The translations under genes and the position numbers were made by a program. Shown one piece after another: positions 38,319 through 46,248 of a DNA stretch of 60,698 nt. Every line of letters starts with the position of its first letter. Positions within the stretch are counted from its first letter, which is position 1. The notes under the pieces are model-generated. The model did not search any database. It saw nothing but the letters and a program-made list of their open reading frames with translations, and was not told the DNA's origin. The stretch spans positions 1 to 60,698 of the forward strand of contig URAN01000012.1 of the NCBI GenBank assembly GCA_900545865.1, given 5' to 3'. The stretch comes from an uncultured Eubacteriales bacterium (GTDB lineage: Bacteria > Bacillota > Clostridia > Monoglobales > Monoglobaceae).

Positions 38319-38384
38319 AATATATCAGATATGCCGCCGTTGCGCAATATGAAAATGCGTTTTATAACCGTCTAAAATTTGCTG
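38319..38384 (-). promoter_or_regulatory. Promoter with 41-bp regulon motif, site A
   Basis: The motif spans 38384-38344 on the minus strand and differs from site B at only a few positions. TTGCGC (38347-38342), a 17-bp spacer and TATATT (38324-38319) preceded by TG follow. It is about 51 bp upstream of the 38268 start. It begins only 8 bp after the stop of the AraC gene at 38392. Confidence 0.72.
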
Positions 38385-38391
38385 CCGTTTA

Positions 38392-39252
38392 TTATTTGTT
38401 CTGTTTTTCGCGTTTTGGCATGATTTCTTTTATATAACTCATCGGCGACATTCCGACCGACTTTTTAAATGCATTTGAAAAGTGTGCCGCGTCATAGTAC
38501 CCCAAATATTCTGCGGTTTCGTTTATGTTCATAATATTGTTTTTCAGCATTTCTTTTGCTCTTTCGATAAGAATTTCGGTCTTATATCTTGTCGGACTCA
38601 TTCCCGCATATTTTTCAAAAAGGGTGCGAAGATAGCGTTCACTCACATTGGAAACATCGGCAAGTTCCTTAACCGACAGACGTTCCGACGCGTGATTTCT
38701 CATATATGTCATTGCGTCCGTCACAAGTTTTTTATCATATCTTGTCGGTTCGTTTTTAAAAATAATAAGGCTTGCGCTGTCAAATATTTTAAAAGCATAA
38801 GATTTTAAAATGTTTTGGGTATTGTTTATTCTGTTTAAAAACAACTCCGCCGCGTCTTTAAACAATTCCGTAATATAGTCGGGTGCGTTGCTCGCCCATA
38901 TTTCGCATCTGTCCGAAAAAACAATCGGATTTCCATCTGTATCGGATATGTCAAAATTCATCAGATAGTCGGTCACACACTCATCGCTCTCATTAAAACG
39001 CACAAGGTATCGGCTGCCTTTCGGCAAGTATACCAAGTCACCGACAGACGCCGTCATTTCTTTATACTTACCGCCCTTGCCATCATCAAAACAATAATAC
39101 GCCGTACCGCCGGTATAAACACACAATCCGTCATTCGGTCGGCCGACTTTTAAAAAATTGTAGGCCTGTATTTTATCAAACTGTTGTCGGATTACCCGAA
39201 CGTTATTCAAGTTAAAATCCATTTCTTTTATTTTTTCAATTCCGACTTTCAT
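38392..39252 (-). CDS. AraC-family transcriptional regulator
   Basis: A 286-residue regulator with an N-terminal ligand-sensing beta domain (YTGGTAYYCFDDGKGG, then SVGDLVYLPKGSRYLV) and two C-terminal helix-turn-helix units: LSVKELADVSNVSERYLRTL and the signature YYDAAHFSNAFKKSVGMSP. GAGGTGA with 7-nt spacing supports the start at 39252. It is transcribed divergently from the isomerase/oxidoreductase/isomerase operon that starts at 39426, and its stop is 8 bp from promoter motif A. It probably controls one or both. Confidence 0.9.
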   Translation of the reverse strand: MKVGIEKIKEMDFNLNNVRVIRQQFDKIQAYNFLKVGRPNDGLCVYTGGTAYYCFDDGKGGKYKEMTASVGDLVYLPKGSRYLVRFNESDECVTDYLMNFDISDTDGNPIVFSDRCEIWASNAPDYITELFKDAAELFLNRINNTQNILKSYAFKIFDSASLIIFKNEPTRYDKKLVTDAMTYMRNHASERLSVKELADVSNVSERYLRTLFEKYAGMSPTRYKTEILIERAKEMLKNNIMNINETAEYLGYYDAAHFSNAFKKSVGMSPMSYIKEIMPKREKQNK

Positions 39253-39347
39253 TGACGCATCACCTCAATATTTTAAATTATATCATTTCTTTTAAATATG
39301 TCAACTCATTTGAGCCGAAATTTACAATTTCTCATCCGATTTATACA

Positions 39348-39376
39348 TTTACTTTTATTGCGGCGCGTACTATAAT
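39348..39376 (+). promoter_or_regulatory. Candidate promoter of the isomerase/oxidoreductase/isomerase operon
   Basis: TTTACT (39348-39353), 17 bp and TATAAT (39371-39376) lie 50 bp upstream of the first start codon, in the divergent intergenic region with the AraC gene. An overlapping alternative is TTGCGG-17-TATATA, which begins 5 bp after the first -35 box. The 41-bp motif of sites A to C is not clearly present here. Confidence 0.55.
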
Positions 39377-39425
39377 CGTTTATATAAGGGGCATTAAAAG
39401 ATTTACCCGAGGAAAGGAAATTGTT

Positions 39426-40238
39426 ATGAGTAAAATTTCAACCGACAAAATTTCGGTTCAGATGTACACCCTGCGCGACCACACCCAAACAAAAAACGAT
39501 TTATCGTCAACGCTCAAACGGCTCGCTGATATGGGATTTAAAAACGTTCAATACAGCCTGCAAAACTTTTTAACTGCGGATGAGGCAAAAGAGCTCTTAT
39601 CAAATTACGGCTTAAAAAACGATTCGCCCTATTGTGCGGACTTATATAACTTTGATGCCGATAAGGATAATCTGATGCATCAGCTTACGGTTTTTGATAC
39701 GCCGTACCTTAGGATTTCGTCCGTGCCGCGCTCGGAGAACAACACAGATGGAATACTCAGATTCGCGTCTGAGGTCAATCGCATAGGAAAAGAGCTTGCA
39801 TACGACGGAATAAATCTTTTGTATCACTTTCATTCATTTGAGTTTTATAAAGAAAACTCAAAGACGATGATAGAGCTTTTATTGGAAAACACAAATCCCG
39901 AATATATGCAGATTATGCCCGACATATTTTGGATTGCGGACGGCGGTGCCGCACCTGCCGACTTTTTATCGGCATATGCCGACAGGTTTGATTTTATACA
40001 TATAAAGGATTATGCAATATCAAAAATCAACCCCGAAACGAACAGATGTACAAACGAATTTGCCGCTGTCGGTGACGGCAATCTCAACATTCCGTCAATA
40101 CTGAATATCACAGAGAAAAATGACACAAAAATGTACATCATCGAACAAGACGAAACCTATGGCAGAGACGCCTTTGATGAGGTAAAAAGAAGTTTTGACT
40201 ATCTGATGTCATATGAAAGTAAAGGAGGAAAAATTTAA
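39426..40238 (+). CDS. Sugar phosphate isomerase/epimerase-family protein
   Basis: A 270-residue xylose-isomerase-like barrel: MSKISTDKISVQMYTLRDH at the start, then LLYHFHSFEF, IMPDIFWIADGG, FIHIKDYA and MYIIEQDETYG, which carry the metal-binding histidine, aspartate and glutamate positions. The frame stays open upstream to 39252, but AAAGGAAA before the ATG at 39426 and the homology to its paralogue at 41403 both fix this start. Its stop abuts the next start (TAAATG). It is the first gene of a three-gene operon; the third gene is a tandem paralogue. The substrate is likely a sugar or a keto-sugar. Confidence 0.88.
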   Translation: MSKISTDKISVQMYTLRDHTQTKNDLSSTLKRLADMGFKNVQYSLQNFLTADEAKELLSNYGLKNDSPYCADLYNFDADKDNLMHQLTVFDTPYLRISSVPRSENNTDGILRFASEVNRIGKELAYDGINLLYHFHSFEFYKENSKTMIELLLENTNPEYMQIMPDIFWIADGGAAPADFLSAYADRFDFIHIKDYAISKINPETNRCTNEFAAVGDGNLNIPSILNITEKNDTKMYIIEQDETYGRDAFDEVKRSFDYLMSYESKGGKI

Positions 40239-41384
40239 ATGTCAAAAGTGAAGCCGTTAAAAACCGCAATAATCGGATGCGGAATGATATGCGATTCATA
40301 TTTTGAACCTATCATCAAAAACTTTTCCGTTCTTGACATAGTGGGCTGTGCCGATATGATAGATTCAAAAGCCGCCGAAAAAGCCGAAAAGTATAATATT
40401 AAAAAAATGACCGTTGATGAAATTCTTGCGGATTCCGAGATAGATCTTGTCTTAAACCTCACTTACGCTCTTTCGCATTTTGAAATATCAAAAGCGGTTT
40501 TAAATGCAAAAAAACATCTGTACTGTGAAAAAATGATGGGAATAAATATGCAGCAAGCCGATGAGCTTATGGCGCTTGCCAAAGAAAAAAATGTGAGGTT
40601 CGCTGTTGCGCCCGATACATTTTTGGGCGCAAGTATGCAAACCGCACGCTTTGTCATAGACAGCGGCTTAATCGGCGAGCCGATATTTGCTGATATAAAA
40701 CTTGCAAGAGGTTATCATATGGTAAAGAATGACGATGAGGATGCAAGACGGTTATTTTCGGTTATGCGCCCCGGCGGAGGAATCCCCTATGATATGGGCG
40801 GATATTATCTGCATACTTTGTTTAACCTTTTTGGTTCGGTTAATCGGGCAAGCGGATTTTGTTTTACAAAAGACCAAAGCCGACCGTATCTGAACCCCCG
40901 ACACTCTAAGTTCGGCGAAAACTTTTTTGTCGATACGCCGAACACCTTGGTTGCCGCGCTCGAATTTGACTGTGGCTTTCACGCAACAATGGCAATGTCA
41001 AGCGAATGCTTTGGCGACAACAATTCTTTTGAAATCATCGGAACGGACGGAATTCTCGATGTCGGCGACCCGAATCACTTCGGAAAGCCACTCTATATAA
41101 AGCGAAAGGGCGAAGAGCGCACACTGTTTCCTTTTACGCATCCGTACAGCGAACAATCGCGCGGAATCGGCGCAGCGGAACTCGGATGGTCAATACGGAA
41201 AGGACGTACTCAACGCCTTATTCCCGAAATGGGATACCACGCCCTTGAAATAATAGAGGCTATGCGTGAATGTACAAAAGATAACAAAGTCAAAACATTT
41301 AACACAAAATTCAAGCGTCCTGCCGCACTTTCATCACATTGGTATGAAAATCCGGAAACGCAAGAGCTGATTTTAGCCGAATAA
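40239..41384 (+). CDS. Gfo/Idh/MocA-family oxidoreductase
   Basis: A 381-residue dehydrogenase: nucleotide-binding TAIIGCGMICDSYF, then LYCEKMMGINM, which keeps the catalytic lysine although the usual EKP proline is replaced by Met. PGGGIPYDMGGYYLHTL is a variant of the D-x-G-x-H motif with Tyr where His is common, as in a known subgroup with D-M-G-x-Y-Y. It sits between two paralogous isomerase/epimerase genes, directly abutting the first and 18 bp from the second. The arrangement suggests an oxidation-epimerisation/cleavage-reduction route for a sugar or glycoside, as in keto-sugar pathways. That pathway is inferred. Confidence 0.85.
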   Translation: MSKVKPLKTAIIGCGMICDSYFEPIIKNFSVLDIVGCADMIDSKAAEKAEKYNIKKMTVDEILADSEIDLVLNLTYALSHFEISKAVLNAKKHLYCEKMMGINMQQADELMALAKEKNVRFAVAPDTFLGASMQTARFVIDSGLIGEPIFADIKLARGYHMVKNDDEDARRLFSVMRPGGGIPYDMGGYYLHTLFNLFGSVNRASGFCFTKDQSRPYLNPRHSKFGENFFVDTPNTLVAALEFDCGFHATMAMSSECFGDNNSFEIIGTDGILDVGDPNHFGKPLYIKRKGEERTLFPFTHPYSEQSRGIGAAELGWSIRKGRTQRLIPEMGYHALEIIEAMRECTKDNKVKTFNTKFKRPAALSSHWYENPETQELILAE

Positions 41385-41402
41385 TTCTAAGGAGGAAATA
41401 CA

Positions 41403-42191
41403 ATGAGCAAAATTTCACTTCAGATGTACACTATGCGCGATTACACAAAAACAAAATCGGATTTAAAAGGCACGGTTAAAAAATTATCCGAAATAGGGTT
41501 TTCAAATCTTCAATACACCGTTCAGCCGTTTATTACAATAAAAGAAACAAAAGAGCTTTTCGATAATTTCGGAATATCTCAGGATTCGGATTGTATAAGT
41601 TTTTACGAGATAGAAAAGAATTTAGACAGAGTGGAAGAAGGCGCAAAATATTTTAAAACCCCATACCTCAGAACAGATTCTATGCCGAGAGAGCTGGCGA
41701 CACCTGACGGCATCAAACAATTTTGTGCTGACGCAAACCGAATAGGCAGGCTTATTTCGCCGTTTGGTCAAAAACTTTTATACCATTTTCACAGCTATGA
41801 ATTTATCAACTTTGAAGGCAGATACGAAAACGGTATTGATATATTTAAAAAGGAATTGAATCCCGAATATGTTCTCTTTCAGCCCGACACACACTGGATT
41901 CAATGCGGCGGCGAAAATCCTGCCGAATTCATCAGAGAAAACGCCGATTTGATAGGATATGTTCACGTCAAGGATTATGCTATAGGCAAAAGAGATGAAC
42001 TTTTGGAATCAACGCCAAAGCTTTATGCTCCCGTCGGATGCGGAAACCTGAACTTTAAAGAGATAATCAAGGCTTGCAAAGAAATTAATTGTGAGATGTA
42101 TGTCATCGAACAGGATGATTGTTACGGAAAGTCACCGTTTGAATGTGTACAAACAAGTTTTAACAACCTTAAAAAACTCGGTGTGAATTAG
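41403..42191 (+). CDS. Sugar phosphate isomerase/epimerase-family protein (tandem paralogue)
   Basis: A 262-residue barrel clearly homologous along its whole length to the 39426 protein: KISLQMYTMRDYTKTKSDL, LLYHFHSYEF, FQPDTHWIQCGG, YVHVKDYAIG, MYVIEQDDCYG. The AAGGAGG ribosome binding site is strong. It ends the operon and is followed by a long GC-rich hairpin terminator. Two related isomerases around one dehydrogenase may catalyse successive steps or form a hetero-oligomer; the sequence does not decide. Confidence 0.88.
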   Translation: MSKISLQMYTMRDYTKTKSDLKGTVKKLSEIGFSNLQYTVQPFITIKETKELFDNFGISQDSDCISFYEIEKNLDRVEEGAKYFKTPYLRTDSMPRELATPDGIKQFCADANRIGRLISPFGQKLLYHFHSYEFINFEGRYENGIDIFKKELNPEYVLFQPDTHWIQCGGENPAEFIRENADLIGYVHVKDYAIGKRDELLESTPKLYAPVGCGNLNFKEIIKACKEINCEMYVIEQDDCYGKSPFECVQTSFNNLKKLGVN

Positions 42192-42204
42192 AATAAATAC
42201 TAAG

Positions 42205-42262
42205 ACCCCGACCCCGAACAAATGCTGTGCGCGAGATGCATCTCATTGTTCGGGGTCGGGGT
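42205..42262. terminator. Long hairpin between convergent genes
   Basis: A perfect 17-bp GC-rich stem, ACCCCGACCCCGAACAA at 42205-42221 and its complement at 42246-42262, separates the convergent isomerase operon and the [2Fe-2S] gene. On the plus strand it is followed by TTTGTTCATT. It can act on both strands. Confidence 0.8.
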
Positions 42263-42286
42263 TTGTTCATTCGAAAACGCCGTGCA

Positions 42287-42529
42287 TTATTGCACAGCGT
42301 TCAGGATATTCTCTTTAAAAAAGGCATCGACTGTTTCGGGCGAAACAGAGAAAAATTTATCGTCCACAGTCACACAAACGCCCTCTTCGCACCTGCCGAC
42401 ACAAAACGCCCCGGCAAGCTCTGCCTTATCTTTAAGGTTGTTTTCGGCGATAAGCGTCTTTAAACGCTCGACCACAAAATGCGAACCTTTTATATGGCAT
42501 GAAGAACCGATACATACAGTAACCTTCAT
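42287..42529 (-). CDS. Small thioredoxin-like [2Fe-2S] ferredoxin
   Basis: An 80-residue protein with the four cysteines of the NuoE-like/thioredoxin-fold [2Fe-2S] family: CIGSSC near the N-terminus and FCVGRCEEG in the second half. The upstream frame extension to 42586 crosses a 13-bp hairpin. AAAGGA before the ATG at 42529 supports the shorter start, and the family typically begins with a short strand before the first cysteine, as here. It ends the redox operon after rex. It probably carries electrons for, or modulates, the flavin-based enzymes encoded upstream. Confidence 0.85.
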   Translation of the reverse strand: MKVTVCIGSSCHIKGSHFVVERLKTLIAENNLKDKAELAGAFCVGRCEEGVCVTVDDKFFSVSPETVDAFFKENILNAVQ

Positions 42530-42548
42530 CTTTATTATCCTTTCTTTT

Positions 42549-42594
42549 ATCAGACGGTGTTTTATGTATAAGAAAACGCAGAACACCGTCTGAT
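42549..42594 (-). repeat. 13-bp inverted repeat between rex and the [2Fe-2S] gene
   Basis: ATCAGACGGTGTT at 42549-42561 and its perfect complement at 42582-42594 are separated by 20 bp. In the minus-strand RNA this hairpin lies just before the ribosome binding site of the [2Fe-2S] gene. There is no U-tract after it, so an RNA-processing, stabilising or operator role is more likely than termination. Confidence 0.6.
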
Positions 42595-42599
42595 GTCTT

Positions 42600-43214
42600 T
42601 TAAATCTTTTTACTTAAATACGCAAGAGACAAGGCCATATTTTCATACCTGACCTCAATATTTTCGGGAACATTCAAAGTACACGGTGCAAAGCACCATA
42701 TCGCGAGTATTCCGTTTTTTATAAGTCTGTCACAAACCTCTTGCGCATTTTCGGACGGAACCGCTATGATTCCTATTTTAACCTCATTTTCAGCACAAAA
42801 TCCGTCAAGTTCGTCCGCCGGCAAGACGGGCTTACCCGACTTGCTGTATTCAACCTCTTTGACCGCGGTGTCAAACGCCGCCGCGATTTCAAGGCCGTAA
42901 TCCTCAAACCCTTTGTAATCAAGCAAGGCTCTTCCTATCTTTCCTGCACCGATTAACACAACCTTGCGGATTTTTCCATCATTCAAAAAATTTTCAAGGG
43001 ACGCAATAAGCTCACCAATGTTGTATCCTGTTTTCGGTCTGCCCGCACCGCTTACTGCGCTTAAATCCTTACGAACCTGAACTTCGCCGAGACCGAGCTG
43101 TTTTGCAATGGTTGTCGCCGAAATATTATCGCCGCTGTGGATTGCCGATTTGAGATATTTTAAATACATCGGTATCCGCCCCATTGTCGCCCGTGATACT
43201 TCAATCTGTTTCAT
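42600..43214 (-). CDS. rex: Redox-sensing transcriptional repressor Rex
   Basis: A 204-residue Rex: winged-helix DNA-binding part (ATMGRIPMYLKYL, then AKQLGLGEVQVRKDLSAVSGAGRP) followed by a Rossmann domain with VVLIGAGKIGRALLDY and the C-terminal domain-swapping helix. Rex releases DNA when the NADH/NAD+ ratio rises. The ATG at 43214 follows AGGGGG and gives the usual N-terminus; the frame extends 9 codons further. It is encoded inside the fumarate-reduction operon, 42 bp after the transporter gene, which fits NADH-responsive control of that operon. I found no convincing Rex operator at the operon promoter. Confidence 0.95.
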   Translation of the reverse strand: MKQIEVSRATMGRIPMYLKYLKSAIHSGDNISATTIAKQLGLGEVQVRKDLSAVSGAGRPKTGYNIGELIASLENFLNDGKIRKVVLIGAGKIGRALLDYKGFEDYGLEIAAAFDTAVKEVEYSKSGKPVLPADELDGFCAENEVKIGIIAVPSENAQEVCDRLIKNGILAIWCFAPCTLNVPENIEVRYENMALSLAYLSKKI

Positions 43215-43256
43215 TGTTACCCCCTGTTTATACAAACACAACCTCTTGTGAATTAA

Positions 43257-44519
43257 CTATCCGAAGAATACTATTAAGAACTGTGACACAAGCACAACCA
43301 CAAGCAAAGCAATCGGATATGTTGCTGCGTATGCCGCCGCAACGTCCTCTGTTTTTGCCACGTGAATAAGTGTTCCGAGCGCAGGCGTACTTGTCATTCC
43401 GCCCGTAATCGAGCCGAGCGAGTTCAAAAGGCTGAGTTTCAAGACCTTTGTCGCTATAAAATATCCCACAAACATCGGAACAAGCGTCATCAAAGCACCA
43501 TACAAGAAGTATACGGGTCTGAAATACTTGATAAAGCTTGCACCGCCGGCAATACCGGCGCCGATTAAGAATATCATAAGACCCAGCTCTCTCAAGACTT
43601 CAAGAGTCTTTTTCTCAGGCATAATATTTATTCTTCCGATATGCGAAAAATGTCCGAATAAGAGCGAAGTTATAAGCGCGCCGCCCGTTGTTGTAAGCGA
43701 GAAACACGTTCCCGAAAAGCCCTGTGCGGTAAGCGGAATTTTTATGTTTCCGATTATGATTCCGATAAGAGCCGCCAAACCGAATGCGCCCAGACCCATA
43801 TCGTCAATGTTTATCAGCTTGCCGACAATCGTATTTGCCTCACCCGTATCAACAGATGCAAGCTTTCTGCGTTCTTCGTCCATATCGGCATGAACGAGTT
43901 TCGGCAGAATCTGAACAAAAAGTACAACGCCGATAACACCGAACAGATACGCGATTCCGTGACCGACCGTAACGGCATCCTCATAGCCGCTCGCAAGCTC
44001 GGGCGTTGCCGCATAAAAGTTCTTGACCGTTTCTTTCGCCGCCGAAAATCCCGGGGTCGTTGTGAGAGAACCCGACAGCAAGCCATCCATCATCGCGAGG
44101 AACTGTTTGTTGTCCGATTCAAAGTTTCTGCCTATTAAATAGCATATTACACAGGTGAGTCCGCCGGCAAGTATAATAATAAAGCCCAGCATTATGTATG
44201 ATTTAAAATTGTTCTTTAAGTTCTTAAAGAACTTGGGTCCTGCAATAAATCCGACCGATGTAACAAAGAACACAAGACCTAAATTTTCAACAATTTTAAG
44301 GCCGTGACTTGCAATCTCGGCTGTTTTCATCGCGTCGGCAAGTTTATCATAAAAGAATGCGCCATAGAGCAGCGAAACGACAAAAACGCCGGCTGTTCCG
44401 AGCGATACACCCTTTACTGTAACACGTCCGAGCAGGTATCCGAGCGCGACAATCGCCATTATCGAAAAAATCAGGTATGACACGCCCGATACGGATATAA
44501 CTTCACTAAAAAAATTCAT
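43257..44519 (-). CDS. Aspartate:alanine exchanger (AAE)-family transporter, possible C4-dicarboxylate exporter
   Basis: A 420-residue membrane protein with about ten hydrophobic helices arranged as two homologous halves, each with the AAE duplication signature (LSGSLTTTPGFSAA in the first, ITGGMTSTPALGTL in the second). The family includes aspartate:alanine antiporters and the corynebacterial succinate exporter SucE. The TrkA-C insert found in some members is absent. The start at 44519 follows AGAGG; the frame reaches 44561. Placed between the fumarate reductase and rex genes, it most likely moves succinate or fumarate/malate across the membrane. That role comes from context. Confidence 0.8.
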   Translation of the reverse strand: MNFFSEVISVSGVSYLIFSIMAIVALGYLLGRVTVKGVSLGTAGVFVVSLLYGAFFYDKLADAMKTAEIASHGLKIVENLGLVFFVTSVGFIAGPKFFKNLKNNFKSYIMLGFIIILAGGLTCVICYLIGRNFESDNKQFLAMMDGLLSGSLTTTPGFSAAKETVKNFYAATPELASGYEDAVTVGHGIAYLFGVIGVVLFVQILPKLVHADMDEERRKLASVDTGEANTIVGKLINIDDMGLGAFGLAALIGIIIGNIKIPLTAQGFSGTCFSLTTTGGALITSLLFGHFSHIGRINIMPEKKTLEVLRELGLMIFLIGAGIAGGASFIKYFRPVYFLYGALMTLVPMFVGYFIATKVLKLSLLNSLGSITGGMTSTPALGTLIHVAKTEDVAAAYAATYPIALLVVVLVSQFLIVFFG

Positions 44520-44545
44520 TGGTATAAACCTCTTTCTAAATTCCG

Positions 44546-44612
44546 ATAAACCGCTGCGCAAGCCTAATTTAAAAAGTTGAACTTTTACACTCGGTTTTGC
44601 ACAGCGGTTTAT
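44546..44612 (-). repeat. 16-bp hairpin between frdA and the transporter gene
   Basis: On the minus strand the arms at 44612-44597 and 44561-44546 (ATAAACCGCTGTGCAA with TTGCGCAGCGGTTTAT) pair over 16 bp with one G-U. The loop of about 35 nt contains a small AAAAG/CTTTT hairpin followed by Ts. It could partially terminate or protect the frd mRNA, lowering transporter and rex expression relative to the catalytic genes. Confidence 0.6.
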
Positions 44613-44626
44613 TATTATCTTTTTAA

Positions 44627-46234
44627 CTAAATCTCACTTTTTTTGCCGGTATAGTTAGGCAAAAGTTTTGGCGATACAGTATCTGTTTCGATACCTGCAT
44701 CCGCCCTCTCTTTATCAAATTTTGAAATATGCTCCAAAGTCAGCTCACCGACATTGGTATTCTTTGCTGCCGCAGCCGCATTTATTCCCGCATTTCTTCC
44801 GAATACGATAATATCCAAAAGCGAGTTGCCCATAAGTCTGTTTCTGCCGTGGATTCCGCCGACCGCTTCGCCCGCAACAAACAGATTCTCAACATTTGTT
44901 GTCATACCGTTTACGTTTATATCGAGTCCGCCATTCTGATAATGCAAAGTCGGATAAACCAAAATCGGCTCTTTTCTGATGTCGATTCCGTATGACATAA
45001 ACATACGCATCATCGCAGGAATACGTTTTTCTATTGTGCCCTCACCGCCGATTTGTTCAATCATCGGGGTATCGAGCCATACGGCAAGACCGCTTCCGGT
45101 GTCTACCCCCTCGGCGTGGTCTGAGCATTCGCGTATAATCGATGCCGCCGCAACGTCACGAGTCTCAAGCGGATGCATAAATACCTTTCCGTCACGATTA
45201 ACCAGCTTTGCGCCGAGCGAACGAACTTTTTCCGTTACCAGTGCACCGAAAATCTGCTGAGGATATGCCGCGCCCGTCGGGTGATACTGAAGTGTATCGG
45301 CATACAACAGTTTTGCGCCGGCTCTGTAACCGAGAACAAGACCGTCTGCCGTTGCGCCATAGTGATTCGATGTCGGGAAACCCTGATAATGCATACGTCC
45401 CGCACCGCCCGTTGCTATGATTACGGTTTTTGCCTTTGCAACCATAAGCTCTTTTGTTTCCATATTCATCAAAACCGCGCCTGCGGCTTTGCCGTCTTTA
45501 TCCAAAATAAGTTCGATTGCCGATGTAAAGTCGATAACAGGAATACCGCGGTTCAATACCTCATCACGCAGAGTTCTCATAATTTCCGCACCCGAATAAT
45601 CCTTTGCCGCGTGCATTCTCTTGCGCGATGTGCCGCCGCCGTGCGTGGTAATCATCGTTCCGTCCTCTGCTTTATCAAACTCAACGCCCAGATTATTGAG
45701 CCATTGAATTGCCTCGGGGGCATCGCATACCAATTTTGCCAACAGCTCTTTCTTTGCCGCGAAATGTCCGCCGCCGAAAGCGTCAACAAAGTGGATTGCC
45801 GGCGAATCGTTTTCTTTATCCGCCGCCTGGATTCCGCCCTCTGCCATCATTGTGTTTGCATCACCGATACGCAGCTTTGTGACAATCATTGTTTTCGCAC
45901 CGGCATTATCCGCCTCGATTGCCGCAGACGCACCTGCGCCGCCGCCGCCAATAATAAGTACGTCAACATCATAATCAACCTTTGACAAATCAACGTCATC
46001 GGCTGAGATTCTGCTGTGAGCCTGTAACATTTCGCAAAGCTCGTGCGGAACAACCTCGCCCTTGTTCGGGCCGATTTTCAGCTCGGAAAATTCGTCCTTT
46101 TTATAATCGGGATGATATGCCGCAAGGAGGTCGTCCTTTTCTTTTGCCGTCATACGGGTCGGCTCATATTTTATATTCTCTTCTCTGGCAGCCTCAACCG
46201 CCTTTAAAGATTCTTGAAATTCAGATGAATACAT
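44627..46234 (-). CDS. frdA: Fumarate reductase flavoprotein subunit, soluble type with non-covalent FAD
   Basis: A 535-residue subunit of the fumarate reductase/succinate dehydrogenase flavoprotein family. It has a Rossmann start DVLIIGGGGAGASAA (residues 91-105) and the catalytic landmarks YHPTG (H318), TEKVR (E335, R338), TRDVAAA (R359), LHYQNGG (H431) and GIHGRNRLMGNS (R465). At the position of the histidine that covalently binds FAD (usually SHT-xAA-xGG) it reads DANTMMAEGG, with N127 in place of His, so FAD should be non-covalent. About 90 residues precede the Rossmann domain, an unusual extension. No membrane anchor subunit is encoded nearby. It lies 14 bp after frdB. L-aspartate oxidase also lacks the histidine but is excluded by context. 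Confidence 0.88.
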   Translation of the reverse strand: MYSSEFQESLKAVEAAREENIKYEPTRMTAKEKDDLLAAYHPDYKKDEFSELKIGPNKGEVVPHELCEMLQAHSRISADDVDLSKVDYDVDVLIIGGGGAGASAAIEADNAGAKTMIVTKLRIGDANTMMAEGGIQAADKENDSPAIHFVDAFGGGHFAAKKELLAKLVCDAPEAIQWLNNLGVEFDKAEDGTMITTHGGGTSRKRMHAAKDYSGAEIMRTLRDEVLNRGIPVIDFTSAIELILDKDGKAAGAVLMNMETKELMVAKAKTVIIATGGAGRMHYQGFPTSNHYGATADGLVLGYRAGAKLLYADTLQYHPTGAAYPQQIFGALVTEKVRSLGAKLVNRDGKVFMHPLETRDVAAASIIRECSDHAEGVDTGSGLAVWLDTPMIEQIGGEGTIEKRIPAMMRMFMSYGIDIRKEPILVYPTLHYQNGGLDINVNGMTTNVENLFVAGEAVGGIHGRNRLMGNSLLDIIVFGRNAGINAAAAAKNTNVGELTLEHISKFDKERADAGIETDTVSPKLLPNYTGKKSEI

Positions 46235-46248
46235 ACGTTTTTTCCTCC

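Noticed and set aside
39252..39425. Longer N-terminus for the first isomerase
   Set aside because: The extra 58 codons cover the divergent promoter region, lack homology to the paralogue, and a ribosome binding site stands before ATG 39426.
43220..43256. Rex self-regulation operator before rex
   Set aside because: CTTGTGAATTAAC is at best half a site, and rex is co-transcribed with the upstream genes across a 42-bp gap.
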